DNA of 43,625 nucleotides, taken from Ignavibacteria bacterium UBA2373 (GTDB lineage Bacteria; Bacteroidota; Ignavibacteria; Kapaibacteriales; UBA961). The number at the start of each line of letters is the position of its first letter. Positions within the stretch are counted from its first letter, which is position 1. Positions 23,704 through 32,356 of the stretch are shown in pieces. Location: assembly GCA_002344005.1 (NCBI GenBank), contig DDTD01000021.1, positions 1 to 43,625 on the forward strand, read 5' to 3'. Made by a program: the position numbers and the translations under genes. Under the pieces are notes generated by a model. The model did no database searches. It was not told the origin of the DNA and was given only the letters and a program-made list of their open reading frames with translations.

Positions 23704-25338
23704 TTAACGTTTATGGGTGAAGATAAACCCATCAAAGAAAGGTAATTTGCAAAAGTGCATAAACCAAGTCTCTTTATGCCCTGCGGTAGAAGATACTAAT
23801 GGTTGAAAAAGCCGATTTTGTATTGTACGATGCGCACGGGCAATATTTCTTAACTCACTTTTTTGGCTATGCTGCGCGGAAATGAGAGGATGAACTACAA
23901 AGATTTTTCCTTTTGATAAAGGTTGATTCAGGCTTGCCGAAAAGTTAAAAGTTGCCATAACATCTTGAGAACGAAATGTCTGAGAGTTATTGTCGGTCAG
24001 AACTAAAGAAATAGATAATGATTTTTTTGAATTATCAAAATATTCGATAGAATTAATATCAATATCGGTATAATCGGGAAGTGGGTTTGTCCCATGAATT
24101 TCTTTTAAGATAGTATTGAACTGTTTTATCATAATTTTCCATTCTGCCAGACCTGATTCAGCCAATGCTTGATGATATATACGTATTATTGAAGGTAGTA
24201 CAATGTCTATTGTGTCATAATATGTAATTGTGAGCCAATGTTCCGATTTTTCCTTTGAAATAATGGTATGGTGAGGAAACATTTCTATGAATGTATTTTC
24301 CATATCATGGGGTATAAATGCTGTAATTTTACAATATTCATATACTCGATTAAGTATGATAGATTTTGTATTTTGCAATTTATCAGACATAAAAGTTGCA
24401 CGAATATCTCCTGTGAGAATTGGCTTTATCGAATTTTCTGATTCGCCAACATCTCTTGATTTCGTATTTGTTTCTGATGCTGATACAGCTATTGTATCAT
24501 TAATCGGAATATTAGTTTGTGCAATTGGAAGTATTGGCTGAAGCAGCGAATCAACTTGCTTTTCAGAAGGTTTTTCACGAGTTTTTTGTCGTAATGATGG
24601 CGAATATTGCAGCCCTAATGTCACACCTAATGATAAAGGTTTGACAGCATCGGTTTTGGTGATTGAGGTGAGAGAATTTTGAGCCGATATGCCGGGCATA
24701 AGCCACAAAGATTGCGAAGAATTAAGTGGCAAACTATATAAGAGAGAAATGTGGATTGCAGCGTAGGGTGAAAATTGTGAAACGATATTCTGTTGTGTAA
24801 GAGCATCTGTCAGAAGGGTGCCGCGAAGTTCCGGAGGATTATTTACTGTTTGTGTGTGTGTGGTATGTGCCGTTAGAGGGATGCAATAGGGAAATCCGAG
24901 AGCAAGTTTCATATTCCCGAATTGTGTTGAAAGTGTCGGACTAATTTGTACACCAATATATTGCGAAGAAATGAGATGTCGAATTGTCGCATTAACGGGC
25001 GTACCATTGAAGGAAAAAGTACTTAACTCATTACCACTTGATTGAATATTGGAAAATATGGCATCAAAACCTAAAGAAAAAGAGAAAGGGTGTAAAAGAG
25101 AAATACCGGCTTCGATACCAATTCTTTTTTCAAGCGGAACATTATCATTTTCAAAAAGTACGGAACTCGGAACATTGACCTCCGGATATGTGAGTATAGA
25201 GTTTTGGTTAAGCCAAGGCATAAAGGAACCACGCAAATGTATAAACTCTTGCGCTGTAATACTTTGTACAGCCAAAATTATATACATGGCGAGAACACCA
25301 CATATAACATAAAGTCTTCGATGGAGTATGCTGCACAT
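23704..25338 (-). CDS. Exported outer-membrane-associated protein, unknown
   Basis: A 544-residue protein with a signal peptide (LYVICGVLAMYIILAVQSITAQ). Residues 30-255 form barrel-like strands ending ALGVTLGLQYSPSLRQ, typical of an outer-membrane beta-barrel domain. A linker rich in Ser/Thr/Pro and acid (about 260-310) follows, then a C-terminal soluble domain with mixed helices and strands (SEHWLTITYYDTIDIVLPSII, GLAEWKIMIKQFN). A CRD-type or OmpA domain is not found. It starts 2 bases after the methyltransferase stop, so it belongs to the same transcription unit. I cannot name its role. Confidence 0.68.
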   Translation of the reverse strand: MCSILHRRLYVICGVLAMYIILAVQSITAQEFIHLRGSFMPWLNQNSILTYPEVNVPSSVLFENDNVPLEKRIGIEAGISLLHPFSFSLGFDAIFSNIQSSGNELSTFSFNGTPVNATIRHLISSQYIGVQISPTLSTQFGNMKLALGFPYCIPLTAHTTHTQTVNNPPELRGTLLTDALTQQNIVSQFSPYAAIHISLLYSLPLNSSQSLWLMPGISAQNSLTSITKTDAVKPLSLGVTLGLQYSPSLRQKTREKPSEKQVDSLLQPILPIAQTNIPINDTIAVSASETNTKSRDVGESENSIKPILTGDIRATFMSDKLQNTKSIILNRVYEYCKITAFIPHDMENTFIEMFPHHTIISKEKSEHWLTITYYDTIDIVLPSIIRIYHQALAESGLAEWKIMIKQFNTILKEIHGTNPLPDYTDIDINSIEYFDNSKKSLSISLVLTDNNSQTFRSQDVMATFNFSASLNQPLSKGKIFVVHPLISAQHSQKSELRNIARAHRTIQNRLFQPLVSSTAGHKETWFMHFCKLPFFDGFIFTHKR

Positions 25339-25340
25339 TA

Positions 25341-26273
25341 TCAGATTTGTTTTCCTTTTTCTAAAACAAAAAACATTTGTGAGGTTTTAGCAAATATTCC
25401 TCGTATAAAATCAAATCCTGCAAAAATTCCGGTTAATGGTGCATACAGTGGATGATAGACCACAGGGCGTTCTTTTGTTATTTTTACCATTCCTATATTT
25501 TCCAGAGCAAATAATGTGCTTGTTGCCCAAAAAGGAGCACCCTGTGTATAAGAAAATGTTTTTACCGATAACCCTGCATTTTTCGCACAGAGTTCAAAAC
25601 TACTTTTGGTGAACAATGTCCAATGACGAGGGCAATGAAATCCGCCCCAGTTTCTATTGCGAAATATACGAGCATCAAGTGCATCACAATTAGGTGTTTT
25701 TATGATTATTATCCCTTCATCAGAAAGTAACTCGCGGCATTTTTTAAGAACTTCACTTGGAAATTCTACATGTTCAATAAGATTGAGCATAAGGATGATA
25801 TCATATTTTGTTGTAGTTTCATATTCTTCAATACGACCACAAAAATAACCATGCCCATTTTTTGCAGCTCCGGCAGCAGCGTCAGGATCAAGGTCAACAA
25901 TCATGGTATTTTTCACTCGATTATCTGCTTCTTGTAACACATTGAGTTCCCATCCGACACCGCCGCCAACATCAAGTGCTGTAAGAGATTGTTTTTTCAC
26001 AGATTGTGATAATTGGCGAAAGAATCGTTTATCTAAACCGGTTTTTATTGAACTAATAATTGATGTGTTCTGCTCTGCAAACGAATAATAATTTGATGGA
26101 TAAATAATGGATAATCGGTCTATTGGTACGGGATGCAAGTACAATGATTCGCAGTTGTTACAACGATACAATGTAAATGTTTCATCCGTTGTGCGATATT
26201 CTCTATCGGTTGCTTTAGTCCATTCTTGGAATGAATCAGAGCCACAGCATGGACATTGTTGTGTCGGTTTCAT
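25341..26273 (-). CDS. SAM-dependent methyltransferase with N-terminal zinc ribbon
   Basis: A 310-residue protein. The N-terminus has four Cys in two pairs (CPCCG near 8-12 and YRCNNCESLYLHP near 37-49), a zinc ribbon often found in methyltransferases of surface-glycan loci. The SAM-binding motif is LDVGGGVGWELNVL (about 100-113), followed by DLDPDAAAGA and LMLNLIEHVEFPSEVL. The C-terminal part has an aromatic/hydrophobic helix (FWATSTLFALENIGMV). The acceptor is unknown; a sugar or lipid-linked glycan is expected because a GT9 enzyme is encoded next to it. The ATG at 26273 lies one base after the GT9 gene's stop. Confidence 0.88.
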   Translation of the reverse strand: MKPTQQCPCCGSDSFQEWTKATDREYRTTDETFTLYRCNNCESLYLHPVPIDRLSIIYPSNYYSFAEQNTSIISSIKTGLDKRFFRQLSQSVKKQSLTALDVGGGVGWELNVLQEADNRVKNTMIVDLDPDAAAGAAKNGHGYFCGRIEEYETTTKYDIILMLNLIEHVEFPSEVLKKCRELLSDEGIIIIKTPNCDALDARIFRNRNWGGFHCPRHWTLFTKSSFELCAKNAGLSVKTFSYTQGAPFWATSTLFALENIGMVKITKERPVVYHPLYAPLTGIFAGFDFIRGIFAKTSQMFFVLEKGKQI

Positions 26274-26274
26274 A

Positions 26275-27348
26275 TTATATATCCTTTTTTGTATCTAATA
26301 ATTGTTTGCAAGCATTCAACACTGTTGTGACACTTATTTCTTTTATACACTTAAATTGTTCATTACCGCTAAATTGTCTGCATTGTGCGGGTTTGGGTGA
26401 AAAATAAAAACAAGGACTGCATGGTAAATCATTGCGCCTTACGACAATTGAGTTATCAGACCAAGGTTTTGTGTGCACATGACTTGTATAGCCAAAAATT
26501 GCTACGGTCGGTATATGTAATGCCGCTGCACAGTGCATTAAACCGGAATCGTTAGAAACAAAGAGTTTACATCGAGAAATAAGAGCCAAACCGCTGAGAA
26601 GAGAAGGTGTTTTGACTATTTTTGCCTTTGAGCGCGCTGCTATATATTCATTCACATCTTGTTCTTCGGGTCCTCCGAATAATAATACCGTAGCATTATA
26701 GTTTTGATGGAGTATTTCTGCTAATTCGGCATATTTGTCTTTATCCCATCTTTTATGAATTTGATTTTTGAATAATGCAGAACCGGCGTGAAATCCGATA
26801 AGTAATGAATTTTTGGAAATATTCTCTTTATCAAGCCATTCTTGTGCAAAATTTTTTGATTCTTGATCCACATATAGCTGCAAAGAATTGTCATTATAAG
26901 ATGAAGTGTCGGTTACTAAATTGATTAAGCGTATATTTTCTTCAACATTGTGTAAGTCGTTGTTTTCTAATATTCTGTAATTGTTAAGAAAATTAAGAGA
27001 TCGAATATTAGTATGCAAATAGTCATGACCGAGTCTTTTATTTGCTCCTATTATTCGTGATATCATATTGTAAGGGAAACGATTTGCCGGAAAAACATTG
27101 ATGGAAATATCATACTGATTGCGGAGTGATAATAAAAAATTTATGCTTTTAAAAGGGTTTTCTTTAAGAAAATTCCAAAAATATATTTTTGAAATATGAG
27201 GATTGTTTTTGTAAATATCCTGCGTTGCTTTAAACATCGTGAGTATATGAATATTGGCATCGGGATACTTCGACGACAAAGCAGCTAATGCCGGCGTGAA
27301 CATAAGTGCATCCCCCAAACCTGATAAAGCAATGATAAGAATATTCAT
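26275..27348 (-). CDS. Glycosyltransferase family 9 (heptosyltransferase-like)
   Basis: A 357-residue protein, start ATG 27348. It begins MNILIIALSGLGDALMFTPA, the nucleotide-sugar donor entry of GT-B enzymes in the ADP-heptose:LPS heptosyltransferase family. The C-terminal half has GFHAGSALFKNQIHKRWDKD and FVSNDSGLMHCAAALHIPTV, the GT9 signatures (SNDSG...H). Such enzymes build the LPS core in the inner leaflet. The actual sugar may differ from heptose. The start lies just 1 base beyond the M24 peptidase stop, so the two are translated from the same message. Confidence 0.92.
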   Translation of the reverse strand: MNILIIALSGLGDALMFTPALAALSSKYPDANIHILTMFKATQDIYKNNPHISKIYFWNFLKENPFKSINFLLSLRNQYDISINVFPANRFPYNMISRIIGANKRLGHDYLHTNIRSLNFLNNYRILENNDLHNVEENIRLINLVTDTSSYNDNSLQLYVDQESKNFAQEWLDKENISKNSLLIGFHAGSALFKNQIHKRWDKDKYAELAEILHQNYNATVLLFGGPEEQDVNEYIAARSKAKIVKTPSLLSGLALISRCKLFVSNDSGLMHCAAALHIPTVAIFGYTSHVHTKPWSDNSIVVRRNDLPCSPCFYFSPKPAQCRQFSGNEQFKCIKEISVTTVLNACKQLLDTKKDI

Positions 27349-27349
27349 A

Positions 27350-28546
27350 TTAAGCACCGGCATACAATGGATGAATATATTGCTGCGGGTAATCTGTCGG
27401 TATAATCACCTTGCCATCGTAATCTATAATAACATCAACTTCTGTACGCATACCAATTTCACCACGAATATAAATGCCCGGCTCAATTGAAAATGAAGTT
27501 CCGGGAATAATCGGACGAGTGTCTTTGGTTTCATAATTATCCATGTTAGTACCCGAGCCATGAGTTTCTGTTGTAATGCTATGTCCCGTTCTGTGGATAA
27601 AATATTGACCATAGCCGGCATTGTCTATGCATGAACGCACAGCATCATCAACTTCATAACCAAAGATTTCTTTATTATCTGCGAATCGATCTTTGATTAA
27701 TGCAATGCCTTTATCGCGTGCTTTCGCTATGATGGAAAAAAGTGTTTGCTCATATTCCGGAACTTGTTCGCCAATATAAAACATTGATGTAATATCGCTG
27801 TATGTGCTCTGAGGTTCGCCGTCAAGTTTCGCCCACATATCAATCAGAACAATATCTTTGTGTTTTATCATTGAATAATGAGAAGCATGAGGTGCATAAT
27901 GTGGACTTGCAGCATTTTTTCCGATGGCGACTATAGGGTGACTGTCACTGCAAAGACCGTATTTCGCAAACAGTGACACTGCATATTGTTGTGCTTCGTA
28001 TTCAGAACATTCTCCATGATCTTGAACTTTTTGGGCTATATATGTTGCCGTTTCTGCCATCACTTTATGGAGCGAAGGTGCTGTCTTTGTGAGATTATCT
28101 TCTAATTGCTGAGCCGTCCAAACTGCACTGAGTTGTTGAACTAATGTCGCTGACGATACGATAGTTTTCCCAAAGCTGCGGAGAAGTTCAATAGAACCGG
28201 CATCAACTTTGGCATTCACCGGAATATCATTCATTGGTGAATATTCCATTGATATGCAGTTAAAAGGAGCGGTTATTTCTTGAAGGTAAGATTGCCATTC
28301 AGTCCATCGAGAGTATTCAATATGATGCCCGTCAAGGTATTGGAGGGTAAAGGACTCGATTGCATGCGACAGGATGGTAGGTTCTCCTGATTGAGGAATA
28401 AGTACAGCCCATCGGCGAGTACAATGTGTATTTGCGGGTAAGTTTATGATATTCCAAGCGATAGAGTTACTACCTCTGAAGTCCATCAGCAACCATGCTT
28501 CAACACCAAGTTCATGCATGGCTGATTGTATATTTGTAATATTCAT
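27350..28546 (-). CDS. M24 family metallopeptidase (Xaa-Pro aminopeptidase type)
   Basis: A 398-residue cytosolic protein with the creatinase/prolidase N-domain (about 1-160) and the pita-bread C-domain. Visible metal residues: the Asp in VLIDMWAKLDGEPQSTYSDITS (residues about 235-255), His in HRTGHSI (about 317-323), Glu in SIEPGIYIRGEIG, and Glu in MRTEVDVII. It should release N-terminal residues, perhaps before Pro. It is the first gene of the minus-strand run that continues into the GT9 and methyltransferase genes, and its promoter is at 28569-28598. Its link to glycan genes may be only operonic. Confidence 0.9.
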   Translation of the reverse strand: MNITNIQSAMHELGVEAWLLMDFRGSNSIAWNIINLPANTHCTRRWAVLIPQSGEPTILSHAIESFTLQYLDGHHIEYSRWTEWQSYLQEITAPFNCISMEYSPMNDIPVNAKVDAGSIELLRSFGKTIVSSATLVQQLSAVWTAQQLEDNLTKTAPSLHKVMAETATYIAQKVQDHGECSEYEAQQYAVSLFAKYGLCSDSHPIVAIGKNAASPHYAPHASHYSMIKHKDIVLIDMWAKLDGEPQSTYSDITSMFYIGEQVPEYEQTLFSIIAKARDKGIALIKDRFADNKEIFGYEVDDAVRSCIDNAGYGQYFIHRTGHSITTETHGSGTNMDNYETKDTRPIIPGTSFSIEPGIYIRGEIGMRTEVDVIIDYDGKVIIPTDYPQQYIHPLYAGA

Positions 28547-28566
28547 ACTTTTTTTGAATGATTTTT

Positions 28567-28596
28567 TTCAAAACTATCGAAAACAGAGTAATTTTG
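28567..28596 (+). promoter_or_regulatory. Bacteroidota-type promoter for iscS (plus strand)
   Basis: TTC (28567-28569), 19 bases, TAATTTTG (28589-28596). The leader to the iscS ATG would be about 106 bases. Its elements interlock with those of the opposite promoter at 28569-28598. The -33 element is imperfect. Confidence 0.5.
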
Positions 28597-28598
28597 AA
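28569..28598 (-). promoter_or_regulatory. Bacteroidota-type promoter of the M24 peptidase gene (minus strand)
   Basis: On the minus strand TTC (28598-28596), 19 bases, TAGTTTTG (28576-28569), and a start about 7 bases further on, 16 bases before ATG 28546. Together with the plus-strand promoter it forms a compact bidirectional site in which each -33 overlaps the other's -7. Confidence 0.6.
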
Positions 28599-28708
28599 CA
28601 ATTCATAGAAGAAGTTGCTTTACATCTGTGTTTTTTTATAGCGGTTATGATGTAGTTCATCATGAGAGATTTTTTGTAATTTTTGTTTTTTAGTAATAAC
28701 CCAAGAAC

Positions 28709-29854
28709 ATGCAACAATCAACGATATATCTTGACAACAATGCCACGACACCTTTAGATGAGCGTGTCTTTAATGCAATGAAGCCTTATTTTTTCGAATG
28801 CTATGGCAATGCAGCAAGTAATACGCATGTGTTTGGTATGACAGCAAAGAAAGCAGTTGAAGATAGCAGAAAAACTATTGCTGCACTTATTGGCGGTAAA
28901 CCGGAAGAGATAATTTTTACATCAGGGGCAACAGAATCGGATAATCTGGCAATCACAGGAGCCATAGAAGCAAGTACAAAAACAAAAAAACATATCATTA
29001 CCTGTGCAATTGAACATAAGGCGGTTCTAGATACATGCGCGGTATTGGAGAAAAAAGGGGTCGAAGTTACCATACTGCCCGTTAATACTGATGGTGTTGT
29101 TTCTCTTGAAAGTATTGAAAAAGCAATAACAGACAATACGGTTCTTGTCAGCATTATGCATGCAAATAATGAAATAGGTTCTATTCAACCGATTTCAGAT
29201 ATTGGTAAATTATGTAAAAAACATGGTGTATATTTTCATACTGATGCTACGCAAGGTATTGGTAAATTGCCATTTAATGTAGAAGAATCATACGTTGATT
29301 TAGCTTCGTTGACTGCTCACAAAATCTATGGACCAAAGGGGATAGGAGCATTGTATGTGAGAAATGATTGTAAAATTTCTCCACTAATTCATGGTGGTGG
29401 TCATGAAAGCGGAATGCGAAGCGGTACACTTAATGTACCGGGCATTGTTGGTTTAGCAAAAGCCATTGAGGTATCCGTAGAGTCCTTGCAAGAGGATGCA
29501 GAATATACAGCGGATTTGCGCAATCAATTATTAGAGTGTTTGCTAAAGTATTGTTCTACGATTCGCATAAATGGTGCAGACCCTCGAATAAATCCCCATT
29601 TGCGATTACCCAATAATCTTAATGTTACTCTCTATGGCGATGAAGGAGAATTGTTATCCGGTGCATTATGGAATGTTGCCTATTCTGCGAGCAGTGCATG
29701 TACAAGTGCGACGGGAAAACAATCGCATGTATTATCCGCGATAGGAAATATGGGTGGAAAAGATTCAACAACATTGCGATTTGGTATTGGAAGATTTACA
29801 ACAAAAGCAGAGATCAATTCAATTTGTGATTCAATACGAGACATGATGTCTTAA
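28709..29854 (+). CDS. iscS: Cysteine desulfurase (class V aminotransferase, NifS/IscS type)
   Basis: A 381-residue PLP enzyme that takes sulfur from Cys to supply iron-sulfur clusters and thio-modified tRNA. Motifs: IYLDNNATTPLD near the start, ATESDNLA, HADATQ-like FHTDATQGIGK, the PLP Lys in LTAHKIYGPKGIGAL (about residue 205), GGGHESGMRSGT, and the active-site Cys in SSACTSATGK (about 330), in the short loop typical of the NifS-like group. There is no iscU or SUF gene next to it. It is transcribed away from the M24 gene. Confidence 0.94.
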   Translation: MQQSTIYLDNNATTPLDERVFNAMKPYFFECYGNAASNTHVFGMTAKKAVEDSRKTIAALIGGKPEEIIFTSGATESDNLAITGAIEASTKTKKHIITCAIEHKAVLDTCAVLEKKGVEVTILPVNTDGVVSLESIEKAITDNTVLVSIMHANNEIGSIQPISDIGKLCKKHGVYFHTDATQGIGKLPFNVEESYVDLASLTAHKIYGPKGIGALYVRNDCKISPLIHGGGHESGMRSGTLNVPGIVGLAKAIEVSVESLQEDAEYTADLRNQLLECLLKYCSTIRINGADPRINPHLRLPNNLNVTLYGDEGELLSGALWNVAYSASSACTSATGKQSHVLSAIGNMGGKDSTTLRFGIGRFTTKAEINSICDSIRDMMS

Positions 29855-29864
29855 CTATTTAATA

Positions 29865-30722
29865 ATGAAGGTAGATATGCGAATTGGTGATTATGAAGTT
29901 ACATTGATAGAAACAGGAGATTTTGCTTTGGATGGCGGTGCAATGTTTGGTGTTGTACCCAAACCATTATGGTCAAAATCATACAATTCGGGTGATGAGT
30001 TAAATCGAATACCCATGACTGCTCGTTGTTTATTGGCAGTCAGCGACACAAGAAAAATACTTATTGACACAGGTTGTGGCTATAAGATGAACCCAAAGCA
30101 ACAGCAAATCTATAAACTTGATAATTCTGTAAAGACCCTAGAGAATTCACTATCACAACTTGGATTGACTACAGATGATATTACAGATGTTGTGTTTACT
30201 CATTTGCATTTTGACCATGCAGGAGGAGCTACATATCGCAATGGAAATGAAATAGTTCCTCGATTTCAGAATGCCATGCATTATGTACAAAAAGGGCATC
30301 TTGCTTGGGCACGCAATCCGTCCGAAAAGGACAGAGCTTCATTTTTCATTGAAAACTGGGAACCAATTTTTGCAAATGGAATGCTCACAACTCTCGAAGG
30401 TAATGGGGAATTATTCAAAGGCATTTCCGTTGAGTGTTTTAATGGACATACAGCTGATTTACAAATGGTTGTTATTCGAGATAATCAAAAAACAATAGCA
30501 TTCCCGGCGGATGTTTTGCCAACTTCGGCGCATATTCCCTTACCATATATAATGGGATATGATAATTTTCCATTAACTACACTATCGGAAAAAAAAGAAT
30601 TACTTCCGCGGATAACAGAAGAAGAGTGGATAATTATCTTTGAACATGATGCGTTTACAAAAGCAGGAACGATAGTTCATACGGAAAAGGGCTATACATT
30701 GGGTACTGTGATTGCAATATGA
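29865..30722 (+). CDS. Metallo-beta-lactamase fold hydrolase
   Basis: A 285-residue protein. The dimetal site is complete: THLHFDHAGG (about 112-121), a His in NGHTADLQ, Asp in FPADVLP and His in FEHDAF. This is the AHL-lactonase-like class of MBL hydrolases, but its substrate is unknown (lactone, thioester or phosphoester). The gene is 10 bases after iscS, so it is probably co-transcribed. ATG 29865 is the upstream start; ATG 29877 is possible. Confidence 0.9.
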   Translation: MKVDMRIGDYEVTLIETGDFALDGGAMFGVVPKPLWSKSYNSGDELNRIPMTARCLLAVSDTRKILIDTGCGYKMNPKQQQIYKLDNSVKTLENSLSQLGLTTDDITDVVFTHLHFDHAGGATYRNGNEIVPRFQNAMHYVQKGHLAWARNPSEKDRASFFIENWEPIFANGMLTTLEGNGELFKGISVECFNGHTADLQMVVIRDNQKTIAFPADVLPTSAHIPLPYIMGYDNFPLTTLSEKKELLPRITEEEWIIIFEHDAFTKAGTIVHTEKGYTLGTVIAI

Positions 30723-30791
30723 TTATTGATGCATTCTTAAGTTTTGCATGCAAAGTCCGAGAATGAGCAAAACAAATTCAAAAGGGGACTC

Positions 30792-31154
30792 ATGAAAACT
30801 TCATCAATAGGTAAGGCATTGTCAGACAGATACGGTTATGGCGATATGAAAGAAATCGCTCGTCAAATAATTCGAGATGAAAATCGTAAAGACTCATCGC
30901 CAATATCTAATACGTCAAAAGCATGGCGAAAACTTGATCAGTTTCTTAATTTGGGTTCAACAAAAGATTTATCATTGTCTGATTTGACAGAACAGGAAAA
31001 ACAACAATTTCTCAAAATGCTCTCAAGACTTCTCTCCGCCGGTGTGGTCGGTTATAAAGTTTATGAAGTAAATGGGAAAATTGAAAAACATTTCGAGGTT
31101 GTATCTCTTGGAAATCCTCGTTTAAGAAATGCAAAAGTAGTACTTTCTCGATAG
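30792..31154 (+). CDS. Small cytosolic protein, unknown
   Basis: A 120-residue protein. ATG 30792 has AAAGGGGA upstream; the longer frame begins with TTG at 30744. It has a hydrophilic, helical first half (SIGKALSDRYGYGDMKEIAR) and a C-terminal part with LLSAGVVGYKVYEVNGKIEK and GNPRLRNAKVVLS. It carries no known motif. It lies between the MBL gene and the manC promoter. Confidence 0.65.
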   Translation: MKTSSIGKALSDRYGYGDMKEIARQIIRDENRKDSSPISNTSKAWRKLDQFLNLGSTKDLSLSDLTEQEKQQFLKMLSRLLSAGVVGYKVYEVNGKIEKHFEVVSLGNPRLRNAKVVLSR

Positions 31155-31193
31155 CAATGGAGTCAGTTTTATACGTTTTCTTTTTGAACAGCG

Positions 31194-31201
31194 TATCTTT
31201 G
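31194..31201 (+). promoter_or_regulatory. Probable -7 element of the manC promoter
   Basis: TATCTTTG (31194-31201) fits TAnnTTTG and lies 33 bases before the manC ATG. No TTG stands exactly 19 bases upstream; the nearest T-rich tract is at 31167-31170. A run manC-cargo-glgP-acpS would start here. Confidence 0.5.
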
Positions 31202-31234
31202 CAGTCATGATTTTTATTACATTACAGGGCAGAT

Positions 31235-32356
31235 ATGTCAAAAATTCGTTCGGTTGTTATAATGGCAGGAGGAAGCGGAGAGAGATTCTATCCTGCAAGT
31301 CGCCTCCGTAAACCCAAACAACTATTGCGTTTAGTTGCAGATAACAAAACGATGATTGAAGAAGCCGTTGAGCGAATTGTACCTCTCATACCTGTAGAAC
31401 ATATCTTCATCATAACGAGCGAATTGTTGCAAAATCCTATTCGCGATGCTCTGCCCCAATTACCACCTGAAAATATTATTGCCGAACCTGCAAAAAAAAA
31501 TACAGCACCTTGTCTGGCTCTCATTTGTCAGTATATTACAGAACATTATGCACCTAAGGGATATTCACAGGAAGACATCTCCGTTGCCGTACTTACTGCT
31601 GACCATTTTATGCGACCCGCCGAGGCGTTTCGTTCAACTGTAGATACAGCATTGAGTTTTGCTGAAGATAGCGGCGATATTGTTACTATCGGTATTGTAC
31701 CGACCCGACCGGAAACGGGCTATGGTTATATTCATACTGATCAATCAGCAAACAAGCTAGTAAAAAAAGTACTAAGTTTTAAAGAAAAACCCGATAAAGA
31801 AACTGCTTTATCATATATAGCAGACCAATCCTATTATTGGAATAGTGGGATGTTTTTCTGGAGATTAGATGGTTTTTTTAGGGAACTCGCTCTTCATGCG
31901 ACTGAAATATATTCATTGTGTGTGGATTTAAGTGAACAGCTCAAAGGAAAAACAAAAATAGTGCAACAAGGTGCGCCGAGCGGAATAGCATCCATTTATG
32001 ATGTAATGCCATCAATTTCTATAGACTACGCGCTAATGGAAAAATCACAATCCATTTGGGTGGTTCCTTCTACGTTTTCATGGGATGATGTCGGGTCTTG
32101 GGATGCTCTGTTCCGTACGAAAGATTCGGATAGTAATGGCAATGTTACTATGGGGGATGTGCTGATTATTGATTCAAAGGAGTGTGTCATTGTCAATGAG
32201 CAACAAGATGAAAAAATCATTGCATGTGTCGGTTTAGAAAATACTGTTATCGTTGCGACAAATGATGTGACAGTTGTTTGTCCTGTTGAACATGTACAAA
32301 ATGTAAAAAAAATTGTTGAAACACTTCGTAAGCAGAACAAAACAGAATATTTATGA
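31235..32356 (+). CDS. manC: Mannose-1-phosphate guanylyltransferase
   Basis: A 373-residue enzyme that makes GDP-mannose from mannose 1-phosphate and GTP, for glycans. The nucleotidyl-transfer motif is MAGGSGERFYPASRLRKPKQ (10-29). Further motifs are VLTADHFM, PTRPETGYGYI, FKEKPD, YYWNSGMFFW and SIDYALMEKS, as in the family. The bifunctional isomerase domain (type II) is absent, as the length confirms. The stop overlaps the next start by 4 bases (ATGA). Confidence 0.94.
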   Translation: MSKIRSVVIMAGGSGERFYPASRLRKPKQLLRLVADNKTMIEEAVERIVPLIPVEHIFIITSELLQNPIRDALPQLPPENIIAEPAKKNTAPCLALICQYITEHYAPKGYSQEDISVAVLTADHFMRPAEAFRSTVDTALSFAEDSGDIVTIGIVPTRPETGYGYIHTDQSANKLVKKVLSFKEKPDKETALSYIADQSYYWNSGMFFWRLDGFFRELALHATEIYSLCVDLSEQLKGKTKIVQQGAPSGIASIYDVMPSISIDYALMEKSQSIWVVPSTFSWDDVGSWDALFRTKDSDSNGNVTMGDVLIIDSKECVIVNEQQDEKIIACVGLENTVIVATNDVTVVCPVEHVQNVKKIVETLRKQNKTEYL

